From positions 1-64,000 of the forward strand of contig NZ_OY759859.1 in the NCBI RefSeq assembly GCF_963662805.1: DNA of 64,000 nucleotides, read 5' to 3'. A model generated the notes under the pieces. That model was not told the origin of the DNA. It made no database searches and saw only the letters and a program-made list of their open reading frames with translations. Position 1 is the first letter of the stretch. The number at the start of each line of letters is the position of its first letter. Made by a program: the position numbers and the translations under genes. Below are positions 35,641 to 43,610 of the stretch, in pieces. The stretch is from an uncultured Cohaesibacter sp. Lineage in GTDB: Bacteria; Pseudomonadota; Alphaproteobacteria; Rhizobiales; Cohaesibacteraceae.

Positions 35641-36933
35641 ATGATCGGCAATGAGCTGTCCGAACTTACCCAATCAATCTCCATGGAGACCAAGGCACGC
35701 GCGCGGAAATTGTGGCCGCTGCTTGAACCGCATGTACGCGAAGGGGTAACGAGAGCCTGCAAGAGAACCAACTTTCCCGCCGATCTTGTCGAACAGGTCA
35801 TCCAGGCCGACAGCCGCCGCTTCAAGGCCCTGTTTGAACGGGGCTTCGATCAGGACTATCTGCAGATCACGACCGAAACCGTCCGCTCACTGATCTCTAT
35901 GGGCGTTTCTCCGTCGGTCTATGTCATGGGCTATCAGGAAATTGTGCAAGTGTTCAGCACGGTCGCAGCAAAAGGGCGTCATCGCAGGGCAGATGTCGCG
36001 ACAGTCGTGGAATGCTGTTTCGCGGACATCGGCATTGCCTTCAACCTGTTCATCAGTTTGCTCAAGGAGAAAAATCTCGAAGAGCGCCAACAGCTCTCCG
36101 ACCATTTCAAAAGGCAGGTCCATACAGCAATCACCGACATCAAGCAGATTTCACAGGACGTCGCCCATTCCAGCAAGGATCTCCTCTCCCAGATCGAGCG
36201 GGCCAACGACCACTCCGAGACGCTGCACATGGAAATCAACGGCTCACTCGCACAATATGTCGACAACCTCGAAGCAATCGCCGCCAACTCCACACAGCTT
36301 GAGAATACGATGGGCGAGATCGGTGAAAACATCGCCTCGGGAGTTGAATCAATCACCTTAAGCTGCGAGCGGGCTGACCGCGCAAAATCCAACATCGACA
36401 TGCTGAACGCATCAGCACACCGGATCAACAGCCTGATCAAGATGATCGAGGACATCGCCCAGCAAACCAACCTCCTCGCCCTCAATGCCACCATCGAGGC
36501 GGCACGGGCCGGAGAAGCAGGCAAGGGCTTTGCAGTCGTCGCCTCGGAAGTCAAGGCTCTGGCCGACCAGAGCCAGAAAACGGCTGTGTCGGTCACCGCC
36601 CAGATCTCCCAGATCAACGAACTCGTCCAGACTTCGGTCGCCGATATGGACACTCTGTCGGGCTTGATCACCGCCGCTGGCGACAACATGAAGGCCGTTT
36701 CCGACTCCATGATGCAGCAAACCGAGGCCATGCAGCGCCTGACCCACCGCAACGAAGCGGTGGCAGAAGGCACCAGTCAGTTGCAGCAGAATCTGGGCAG
36801 CATGAGCGAGACCACAAAGGCCAACACGGAGGCCTGCCATCTCATTGTCGATCACTCGACCAAGCTCAGTCAGTCCTCCACCAGCCTTCAGAGCAACACC
36901 GAGGCATTCCTGAAAAAGCTGATGCAGTCCTAG
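35641..36933 (+). CDS. Soluble chemoreceptor with protoglobin-like sensor domain
   Basis: Methyl-accepting chemotaxis protein of 430 residues with no transmembrane segment. Residues 1 to about 155 resemble the globin-coupled sensor fold (SMGVSPSVYVMGYQEIVQVF matches its F-helix region). At the place of the heme-binding proximal His there is Leu84. A helical linker leads to the signalling hairpin, with the highly conserved tip EDIAQQTNLLALNATIEAARAGEAGKGFAVVASEVKALA split around residues 270-310. No C-terminal CheR-binding pentapeptide is present. It may sense something other than oxygen, or signal by itself without heme. Confidence 0.85.
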   Translation: MIGNELSELTQSISMETKARARKLWPLLEPHVREGVTRACKRTNFPADLVEQVIQADSRRFKALFERGFDQDYLQITTETVRSLISMGVSPSVYVMGYQEIVQVFSTVAAKGRHRRADVATVVECCFADIGIAFNLFISLLKEKNLEERQQLSDHFKRQVHTAITDIKQISQDVAHSSKDLLSQIERANDHSETLHMEINGSLAQYVDNLEAIAANSTQLENTMGEIGENIASGVESITLSCERADRAKSNIDMLNASAHRINSLIKMIEDIAQQTNLLALNATIEAARAGEAGKGFAVVASEVKALADQSQKTAVSVTAQISQINELVQTSVADMDTLSGLITAAGDNMKAVSDSMMQQTEAMQRLTHRNEAVAEGTSQLQQNLGSMSETTKANTEACHLIVDHSTKLSQSSTSLQSNTEAFLKKLMQS

Positions 36934-36999
36934 CGACAGAAGGACGGCTCCTCACGAAAACAAAACCCGCCAGCGCGAAAGACATCACGCGGCGAATGG

Positions 37000-38494
37000 T
37001 GTTGAAAAAGTCGCTCTTGAAGTAATCGCTTGGTCCTGATTCAATCCTTTTAGGAAAAAGGGGGGATTTGCGAATGTTGGGGCCAAGGCAAGTTGCGCAG
37101 GCAGCACTCTTTTATGAATTTTCGATTGAAGATCACGTTCCTGCTGATCACTTGTTGAGGAAGGTCGACCACTTTCTCGATCTGAGTGAAGTCAGATCTT
37201 TCCTTGCTCCCTATTACAGCAGCCAGGGTCGTCCTTCGATTGATCCAGAACTGATGATCCGGATGTTGTTGGTCGGCTACATTATGGGCATTCGCTCTGA
37301 ACGGCGCATCTGTGAGGAGGTTCACCTGAACCTGGCCTATAGATGGTTTTGCCGTTTGGACTTGGATGACCCTGTTCCTGACCATTCGACATTTTCCAAG
37401 AACAGACATGGCCGTTTCCGGGATAGCGATCTTTTCCGTCACCTCTTCGAACTGGTGTTGGCCCGCTGCATCGCAGAGGGGCTTGTCGGTGGGGAGGCTT
37501 TGGGTGTTGATGCTTCTATCGTGCAAGCTGATGCAAAGCGGCTGAACAAAGTTGAAGCATCAGATTGGACGCCAGAACGGATCACGCGGGCGACAGAAGA
37601 ATACTTCGAGACCCTTGATGATGCCGCTTTCGGCGCAGCAACCACAGTGAAGCCAAAGGTGCTATCGCCGGTTGATCCGGCAGCACGCTTTACTGGAGCA
37701 AAGAAGGCCTATTCGATCTTTGCCTATTCCACTAACTATCTAGTGGACTTGGATAATGCCGTGATTGTTGACGTTGAAACAACAGCGCCAATCCGGCAGG
37801 CGGAAGTCAATGCCGCACTGGATATGGTTGATCGTGTTGAGGAGAAGTTCGGAATTTATCCTGAGCGCTTCGTCGGTGATGGCGCTTATGGCAATGCCGA
37901 GACACTTGCTTGGCTAGTTCATGAAAAAGGTATCGAGCCACATGTTCCTGTCCTCGACAGATCGCAACGGCTCGACCAGACATTCTCGAGGACCGACTTC
38001 AAATTCGACTACGAGAATGACCGATACATTTGCCCTGATGGCAAAGAACTGCTGCCCAATCGCCGTCAATTCCAGACAATCCGACCTAAGGTGAAGGATG
38101 ATGAAAACATCCGATATCGTGCTGCGAAGGCGGACTGCCATAACTGTGAGTTGAAGTTCAGATGCTGCCCCAATACTGCCACCCGACACATCACCAGATC
38201 GATCCATGAAGGAGCGCGAGACTTCGCCCGAGATCTGGCAGATACCGATGCCTATATTGCCTCTAGGCACGCCAGGCGAAAAGTTGAGATGCTGTTCGCT
38301 CACATGAAGAAGATCATGGGGCTGAATAGACTGCGTCTTCGAGGACCAAATGGAGCAAAAGACGAGTTCACACTGGCAGCCACAGCGCAGAACCTGCGCA
38401 AGATGGCAAAGCTGCTCCCAACACCAGCATGAGGGAGCGTCGAGCCTCCCAAAACCACCCTTCATTTTGCGCTGCAACACATAATTTTTCAACA
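37000..38494 (+). mobile_element. IS1182-family insertion sequence
   Basis: Element of about 1.5 kb with 10-bp terminal inverted repeats TGTTGAAAAA (37000-37009) and TTTTTCAACA (38485-38494). It holds one transposase gene. GAAT occurs at 36994-36997 on the left and at 38495-38498 on the right and may be the target duplication; two extra bases (GG) on the left leave the exact left end uncertain. The outer flanks ACCCGCCA (36965-36972) and TGGCGGGT plus CTTTT (38499-38510) are complementary, so the element sits inside a former hairpin. Confidence 0.85.
37074..38432 (+). CDS. IS1182-family transposase
   Basis: Intact DDE transposase of 452 residues. The N-terminal block reads YEFSIEDHVPADHLLRKVD and RPSIDPELMIRMLLVGYIMG. 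Likely catalytic acids lie in LGVDASIVQAD, VGDGAYGN and RRKVEMLFAHMK. Four cysteines near residue 360 (CHNCELKFRCC) fit the family's metal-binding insertion. I use the ATG at 37074; an in-frame TTG is at 37068. AGGAAAAAGGGGGG upstream supplies a purine-rich ribosome site. With intact ends and ORF, the copy may be active. Confidence 0.92.
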   Translation: MLGPRQVAQAALFYEFSIEDHVPADHLLRKVDHFLDLSEVRSFLAPYYSSQGRPSIDPELMIRMLLVGYIMGIRSERRICEEVHLNLAYRWFCRLDLDDPVPDHSTFSKNRHGRFRDSDLFRHLFELVLARCIAEGLVGGEALGVDASIVQADAKRLNKVEASDWTPERITRATEEYFETLDDAAFGAATTVKPKVLSPVDPAARFTGAKKAYSIFAYSTNYLVDLDNAVIVDVETTAPIRQAEVNAALDMVDRVEEKFGIYPERFVGDGAYGNAETLAWLVHEKGIEPHVPVLDRSQRLDQTFSRTDFKFDYENDRYICPDGKELLPNRRQFQTIRPKVKDDENIRYRAAKADCHNCELKFRCCPNTATRHITRSIHEGARDFARDLADTDAYIASRHARRKVEMLFAHMKKIMGLNRLRLRGPNGAKDEFTLAATAQNLRKMAKLLPTPA

Positions 38495-38529
38495 GAATTG
38501 GCGGGTCTTTTATCTTCACGGCAGGCACT

Positions 38530-38721
38530 TCACTTGCCGGTGCTGCAGGTGTTCAGCCCGAGGATTGTATAGAGCGGGCAGAAACGAAACAGCCCTGTGG
38601 CCAACGGCACAATACCAATCAGCCCCCACATGGTCTGAGGCCCGATGAACACCATTGCGAGCAGCGCAACACCCACAATGATGCGCAACACGCGATCAAG
38701 ACTGCCAACATTGATTGTCAT
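38530..38721 (-). CDS. DUF2892 membrane protein
   Basis: A 63-residue inner-membrane protein with two hydrophobic helices and the typical DUF2892 layout: NVGSLDRVLRIIVGVALL, then GLIGIVPLATGLFRFCPLYTILGLNTC. The last segment with its two cysteines matches the C-terminal part of rhodanese-linked YgaP-type proteins. It reads toward the disrupted terminator that now flanks the insertion sequence. Function unknown. Confidence 0.85.
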   Translation of the reverse strand: MTINVGSLDRVLRIIVGVALLAMVFIGPQTMWGLIGIVPLATGLFRFCPLYTILGLNTCSTGK

Positions 38722-38906
38722 ATTTGTCTCCCCATTCTGAGCGTCTCACCGCCCGTTGTGCCGCACCAAGATTACTCCCGCTTGATCCGGGGAGATACAA
38801 AACCTTGGTTCACTTCACCGTGAAAATGAGCCCCATTCCCTGCGGTGAATGAGCACAGGACTGGCAGCCAAAGGCTGGTTGAGAAGCGGTTATTCCCTGC
38901 GAGGTC

Positions 38907-39449
38907 CTAGAGCCCTTCGAAGGCCATAAGGCAATGAACCTTCACGCCCTTCTCGCGCAGCAGTGCTGCCCCGCCAAGATCAGGCAAATCGATCACGAAG
39001 GCAGAGGCCACGATGTCCCCGCCGACCCGCTCGAGCAGATCGATGGCAGCAACGGCGGTGCCACCCGTGGCGATGAGGTCATCGATGAGGAGAACCTTCT
39101 CACCCGGTTGGATCGCGTCCGCATGCAGCTCGATCCGGTCGGTGCCATATTCGAGCGCATAATCCTGCCCGACCACCTCGCCGGGCAGCTTGCCCTGCTT
39201 GCGGATGGGCACAAAACCGACGCCGAGCAGATCGGCAATCGCGCCGCCAAAGATGAAGCCACGCGCCTCGATCCCGGCAACCTTGGAAATCCCCATCGCC
39301 TCGAACGGTTCTGCCAGCTCACGCACCGATTGACGAAAGCCCTGACCATGGGCAATCAGACTGGTAATGTCACGAAAGATGATCCCTGCCTTGGGATAGT
39401 CCGGAATGGAACGGATCAGGCTTTTGAGATCAAGGGCTTGGCTGTCCAT
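38907..39449 (-). CDS. apt: Adenine phosphoribosyltransferase
   Basis: Converts adenine and PRPP to AMP. The 180-residue protein shows IRSIPDYPKAGIIFRDIT at the N terminus, the GIEARGFIFGGAIAD block, and the PRPP-binding loop KVLLIDDLIATGGTAVA near residue 125. It follows mtnP by 12 bases. The pair forms a salvage route: MtnP frees adenine from methylthioadenosine and Apt recaptures it. Confidence 0.96.
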   Translation of the reverse strand: MDSQALDLKSLIRSIPDYPKAGIIFRDITSLIAHGQGFRQSVRELAEPFEAMGISKVAGIEARGFIFGGAIADLLGVGFVPIRKQGKLPGEVVGQDYALEYGTDRIELHADAIQPGEKVLLIDDLIATGGTAVAAIDLLERVGGDIVASAFVIDLPDLGGAALLREKGVKVHCLMAFEGL

Positions 39450-39461
39450 GACAGAACTCCT

Positions 39462-40331
39462 TTACAGAACGCGGCCGGCAACGGCATCAAGACGGGCGAC
39501 AAGCTCCGGATCCCGTTTGTCCGGAGCCGTCATAATGGCAAAATCGAGTGCCCGGTCAGACCCGATCGGGCAGGCAACATGCTCCTCGGGCAGGATCTGG
39601 GCAATGCGCGAGACAAGACGCTGCGCCTTGTCCGTATTCTCCTTGAGCACACGGATGATATCCTGAATGTCGACACTGCCGTGATCCGGGTGCCAGCAGT
39701 CATAGTCTGTGACCATGGCAACCGTCGAGTAGCAGATCTCCGCCTCCCGCGCCAGCTTGGCTTCGGGCATGTTGGTCATCCCGATGACATCACATCCCCA
39801 GCTGCGATAAAGCTCGCTCTCGGCGAGGGACGAGAATTGCGGACCTTCCATGGCGAGATAGGTGCCGCCCTTATAGAAGGTAAGCTGTTCCTGTGTCGCG
39901 GCATCGGCAACCATCTCCATCAGGGCCGGGCTCACCGGGTGGGCCAGCGAGACATGGGCAACGCACCCGCGAGAGAAGAAGCTCTTGGCCCGTGCGAAGG
40001 TGCGGTCAATGAACTGATCCACCAACACGAAGCTGCCTGGAGCATAGGCTTCCTTCAGCGAGCCACAAGCCGAGATGGAGACGAGATCCGTCACCCCTGC
40101 CCGCTTCATCACATCAATGTTGGCGCGATAGTTGATGTCCGACGGCGCATAGACATGGCCGCGGCCATGACGGGGCAGAAACACGACCTTGCGGCCATTC
40201 AGCTCCCCGATCCGCAGATCATCGGATGGTGTCCCCCACGGGCTTTTGATCGACACCCATTCGCTGTCCTCAAACCCGGGCAGATCATAGAGTCCCGATC
40301 CACCAATGATCCCCAAAACCGCCTTCACCAT
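39462..40331 (-). CDS. mtnP: S-methyl-5'-thioadenosine phosphorylase
   Basis: Phosphorolyses methylthioadenosine, a by-product of polyamine synthesis, to adenine and methylthioribose-1-phosphate. The protein has 289 residues. It starts VLGIIGGSGLYDLPGF and carries the phosphate-site block FLPRHGRGH, YRANIDVMKRAGVTDLVS, and the substrate segment YLAMEGPQFSSLAES. I chose the ATG at 40331 (GAAGAG upstream) over 40397, which adds 22 atypical residues. It is followed by apt in the same operon. Confidence 0.94.
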   Translation of the reverse strand: MVKAVLGIIGGSGLYDLPGFEDSEWVSIKSPWGTPSDDLRIGELNGRKVVFLPRHGRGHVYAPSDINYRANIDVMKRAGVTDLVSISACGSLKEAYAPGSFVLVDQFIDRTFARAKSFFSRGCVAHVSLAHPVSPALMEMVADAATQEQLTFYKGGTYLAMEGPQFSSLAESELYRSWGCDVIGMTNMPEAKLAREAEICYSTVAMVTDYDCWHPDHGSVDIQDIIRVLKENTDKAQRLVSRIAQILPEEHVACPIGSDRALDFAIMTAPDKRDPELVARLDAVAGRVL

Positions 40332-40472
40332 CTCTTCGCCCCCGAAAGTGCCTGTTGCATTCAAATTCTTGTCTTCCGCCCTGATCACGACTGTCATGTG
40401 CGTCGATCAGACTCGCTCACCTGCCACCTTAGGCCGGAAGGCCGGGGGATGCCAGCATGAGATTTAGGCAAT

Positions 40473-40500
40473 AAAAAAGGGGCTGCGATGAGCCCCTTTT
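40473..40500 (-). terminator. Rho-independent terminator of the petABC operon
   Basis: GGGGCT / AGCCCC stem (40479-40484 with 40491-40496) and a 6-base loop. Leftward it is followed by TTTTTT ATT, just after the cytochrome c1 stop. It separates petABC from mtnP-apt. Confidence 0.85.
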
Positions 40501-40518
40501 CAGTGTCTTGATCAGAGA

Positions 40519-41397
40519 TCAGTGATCCACATTCGACCACAGCTTGCGCTTGGTGAAGAACATCAGACCGGCAAAGACCACAAGGAAGATCAGAGCGTTG
40601 ATACCAATGCGCTTGCGCTCTTCCAGCTTCGGCTCGGCGGTCCACATCAGGAAGGCCGTGATGTCCTTGGCATACTGCTCGGTGGTCATCGGCGTGCCAT
40701 CAGTATACTCAACCAGTTCATCGGACAGCGGCGGCGCCATGGCCAGCTTGTTGCCACCGATGAAGGCAGGGTTGTAGTTGAGCGCGCCGATCTCATCTTC
40801 CAGTTCGGCCGGGGTTTCTTCATACCCGGTCAGAAGCGCGTAGATATAGTCCGGCCCATATTCCTGATAGGTCGTCAGCGGATGCCAGACAAGGCGGATC
40901 AGATCGTTGAACAGGGTGATGCCCGTGTTCGGTCCGATGTCGCCAGCGCGAGCCTTCGCCATTAGGCTGAGATCGGGCGGCAGAGCCCCACCGTTGGCAG
41001 CCTTGGCAGCTTCATCGTTGGGGAACGGTTTCGGCAGATGGTCGAATGGCTTGCCGGGGCGCATGAACATTTCGCCATCCGCATCCGGTCCGTCCTGAAC
41101 TTCATATTCCTCGGCCAGAGCCTTGATCTGCTCCTCGGAGAAGCCCGGTCCGCCTTCATCGCCAAGGTTACGGAAGGCGATGTATTTCAGCGAATGGCAG
41201 CTGGAGCAGACTTCCTTGTAGATGTGGAAGCCGCGCTGAAGCTGCGCCTTGTCGAACTTGCCGAACGGCCCCGAGAAGGTCCAGTCCTGCTTGGTATAAT
41301 GGTGGCCACCCTCTGCAGCGAGGACACCGGCGGAACCCACCGCCAGAGCACAAGCTGCAACGAGCGCGCGAACCGAGTTTTTGGTCAACGTAATCAT
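40519..41397 (-). CDS. petC: Cytochrome c1 of the bc1 complex
   Basis: Heme-carrying subunit of the ubiquinol-cytochrome c reductase. The 292-residue precursor has a Sec signal peptide (SVRALVAACALAVGSAGVLAAEG), the heme motif CSSCH near residue 59, and one C-terminal membrane anchor (INALIFLVVFAGLMFF). The conserved MAPPLSDELVEY segment lies between. It is the last gene of petABC and is followed by a terminator. Confidence 0.96.
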   Translation of the reverse strand: MITLTKNSVRALVAACALAVGSAGVLAAEGGHHYTKQDWTFSGPFGKFDKAQLQRGFHIYKEVCSSCHSLKYIAFRNLGDEGGPGFSEEQIKALAEEYEVQDGPDADGEMFMRPGKPFDHLPKPFPNDEAAKAANGGALPPDLSLMAKARAGDIGPNTGITLFNDLIRLVWHPLTTYQEYGPDYIYALLTGYEETPAELEDEIGALNYNPAFIGGNKLAMAPPLSDELVEYTDGTPMTTEQYAKDITAFLMWTAEPKLEERKRIGINALIFLVVFAGLMFFTKRKLWSNVDH

Positions 41398-41418
41398 CGG
41401 TTTCCCTTTCCTCGCTCG

Positions 41419-42672
41419 TTAGGCTTTGGCGTCTGCAGGAGCAGACTTGCCATGTTTGGCCAGCACGGCCTCGTTGATCGATGCAGGCAACGGCTTCGGC
41501 TTCTCGATCTTGCCCAGAAGCGGCAGGACGACGAGGAAGTAGGCGAAGTAGTAGACCGTCAGGATCTGGCTCGCGATGACATATCCACCCTCTGCCGGCT
41601 TGCCACCGAGGTAGCCAAGCCCGACACAGCAGATGGCAAAGGCCCAGAAGAAGACCTTGCCCAGCGGGCGGTAGGTCATGGACCGAACCTTGGAGGTATC
41701 GAGCCACGGCAGCACGAAGAGCACGGCAATGGCACCGAACATCGCCAGAACGCCGCCGAGCTTGTCGGGAATGGCGCGCAGGATCGCGTAGAACGGCAGG
41801 AAGTACCATTCAGGCACGATGTGCGGAGGCGTGACGAGCGAATCCGCCGGGATATAGTTATCCGGGTGACCCATGAAGTTGGGCACGAGGAACATCATCC
41901 ATGCAAAGAAGATGAAGAACATAACGATCGCGAACAGATCCTTGACCGTGTAGTACGGCGTGAACGGAACCGTATCCTGGCTGTCCTTCGGCTCAATGCC
42001 GGTCGGGTTGTTGTTGCCAACTTCATGGAAGGCCCAGATATGCAGACCAACCACCGCTGCCAGCATGAACGGCAGCAGATAGTGCAACGAGAAGAAGCGG
42101 TTGAGCGTCGGGTTGTCGACCGAGAAGCCACCCCACAGCAACTGCACGATCGGGTCACCCACGATCGGGAAGGCTGAGAAGAGGTTGGTGATAACCGTTG
42201 CACCCCAGAAGGACATCTGACCCCAGGGCAGAACGTAGCCCATGAAGCCGGTTGCCATCATCAGAAGGAAGATTACGACACCCAGAATCCAGACCACTTC
42301 GCGAGGCTCCTTGTAGGAACCGTAGTAGAGGCCACGGAAGATATGGATATAGACGGCGATGAAGAACATCGAGGCCCCGTTGGCATGCATGTAGCGCATC
42401 AACCAGCCCCAGTTCACGTCGCGCATGATGTGCTCGACGGAATCAAAGGCCATGGAAGTGTGCGGCGTGTAATGCATGACCAGCACGATGCCGGTGATGA
42501 TCTGCGCAACAAGGCAGATCGCCAGAATGCCACCGAAGGTCCAATAGTAATTGAGGTTTTTCGGAACAGGATAGGCAACAAATGAATTGTAGGTCAGGCT
42601 GATAACCGGCAGCCGACGCTCCATCCATTTTACAAACCCGTTCTGCGGCTCGAAAGTCGAATGTCCGCTCAT
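41419..42672 (-). CDS. petB: Cytochrome b of the bc1 complex
   Basis: Membrane core subunit of complex III with 417 residues and eight predicted helices. It binds two b hemes and forms both quinone sites. Landmarks are MHYTPHTSMAFDSVEHIMRD, GYVLPWGQMSFWGATVITN, and the Qo-site PEWYFLPFYAILRAIPDK. It is a full-length cytochrome b, not the split b6/subunit IV form. AAGGAG lies 8 bases before the ATG. Confidence 0.97.
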   Translation of the reverse strand: MSGHSTFEPQNGFVKWMERRLPVISLTYNSFVAYPVPKNLNYYWTFGGILAICLVAQIITGIVLVMHYTPHTSMAFDSVEHIMRDVNWGWLMRYMHANGASMFFIAVYIHIFRGLYYGSYKEPREVVWILGVVIFLLMMATGFMGYVLPWGQMSFWGATVITNLFSAFPIVGDPIVQLLWGGFSVDNPTLNRFFSLHYLLPFMLAAVVGLHIWAFHEVGNNNPTGIEPKDSQDTVPFTPYYTVKDLFAIVMFFIFFAWMMFLVPNFMGHPDNYIPADSLVTPPHIVPEWYFLPFYAILRAIPDKLGGVLAMFGAIAVLFVLPWLDTSKVRSMTYRPLGKVFFWAFAICCVGLGYLGGKPAEGGYVIASQILTVYYFAYFLVVLPLLGKIEKPKPLPASINEAVLAKHGKSAPADAKA

Positions 42673-42702
42673 GACTGGTCTCCTTAAGACATTTGCCGGA
42701 CG

Positions 42703-43227
42703 TTATCCGATTTTGATCAGAGTATCGGACAGGAATTCGTAGGGCGGCAGCTCCAGATTGAGCGGGGCCGGGCCCTGACGAATACGACCAGCACTATCAT
42801 AGTGCGACCCATGACATGGACAGAACCAGCCATCATAGTCACCCTGCTCGCCGAGCGGCACACAACCAAGATGGGTGCAGATACCGATCATGATCAGCCA
42901 CTGTTCCTTGCCAGGTTTCGTGCGCTCTTCATCGGTTTGCGGATCGCGCAACGTTGCCACGTCGACGGCTCTCGCTTCATCGATTTCTGTCTGTGTACGA
43001 TACCGGATGAAAATCGGTTTACCGCGCCATTTGACGGTCATGCTCTGTCCTTCTTCGAGCGAAGAAAGGTCTACTTCGGTAGACGCCAGAGCCAGTGCGG
43101 TAGCATCGGGATTCATCTGGTCAATAAACGGCCAAGCAAGCGCAGCTGCGCCAACGGCCCCAAACGCTCCGGTCGCGATATAAAGAAAATCGCGGCGAGT
43201 GTGTTCTGCCTTATCGCTGGTAGCCAA
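42703..43227 (-). CDS. petA: Rieske iron-sulfur subunit of the bc1 complex
   Basis: Rieske [2Fe-2S] protein, about 174 residues. It has a twin-arginine type anchor (TRRDFLYIATGAFGAVGAAALAWPF), and the cluster-binding motifs CTHLGC and CPCHGSHY. I place the start at a TTG at 43227 (reads L-A-T-S-D), with AGAGGA about 8 bases upstream. No ATG is available near the N terminus; a further in-frame TTG lies at 43281. It is the first gene of petABC. Confidence 0.93.
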   Translation of the reverse strand: MATSDKAEHTRRDFLYIATGAFGAVGAAALAWPFIDQMNPDATALALASTEVDLSSLEEGQSMTVKWRGKPIFIRYRTQTEIDEARAVDVATLRDPQTDEERTKPGKEQWLIMIGICTHLGCVPLGEQGDYDGWFCPCHGSHYDSAGRIRQGPAPLNLELPPYEFLSDTLIKIG

Positions 43228-43454
43228 GGCTAGGTCCTCTTCTAACCAGTGTCCAACTCCAAGCCCGTCTGCTCCTGACAAAAAATGATCCTGTGAGGGT
43301 CAGTCCAGTCCCCTGACGGCAGGCGAGCCAATTCACCTGCGGCCTGCACTCAACACAGCCGCAGCGCATTTCTTTTTGCATTGATCGTGGGGCTTGTCCA
43401 GTGTGCGAGAGGCGTCAACGGCCTTTTGAAGCGAAATATGCATGACAAATTCGT

Positions 43455-43550
43455 CTTATACCCCTTGAATTTGGGACAAAATGCCTCAGATTTCACTGAC
43501 ATGGAGAGTTCCGGACGCGAAAATGCCGTCAAATATGACAAGAAATGCCG
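43455..43550 (-). promoter_or_regulatory. Probable petABC promoter with phased repeats
   Basis: Leftward, ATTTTG (43477-43482 complement), 16 bases and TATAAG (43455-43460 complement) form a likely promoter, with a leader of about 220 bases. The motif AAATGCC (GGCATTT on the transcribed strand) occurs at 43478, 43521 and 43543, so 43 and 22 bases apart. This is close to whole helical turns, and the nearest copy overlaps the -35. That pattern suits an OmpR-type activator. Confidence 0.5.
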
Positions 43551-43610
43551 CGACAATTTGAACGATTATAAATTAGTTCAAAGCGCCCCGCCATCGGCAC
43601 CACCTCCCAA

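Noticed and set aside
38934..40460. A 508-codon ORF on the plus strand over apt and mtnP.
   Set aside because: Both antisense genes have full family signatures; the long frame has none.
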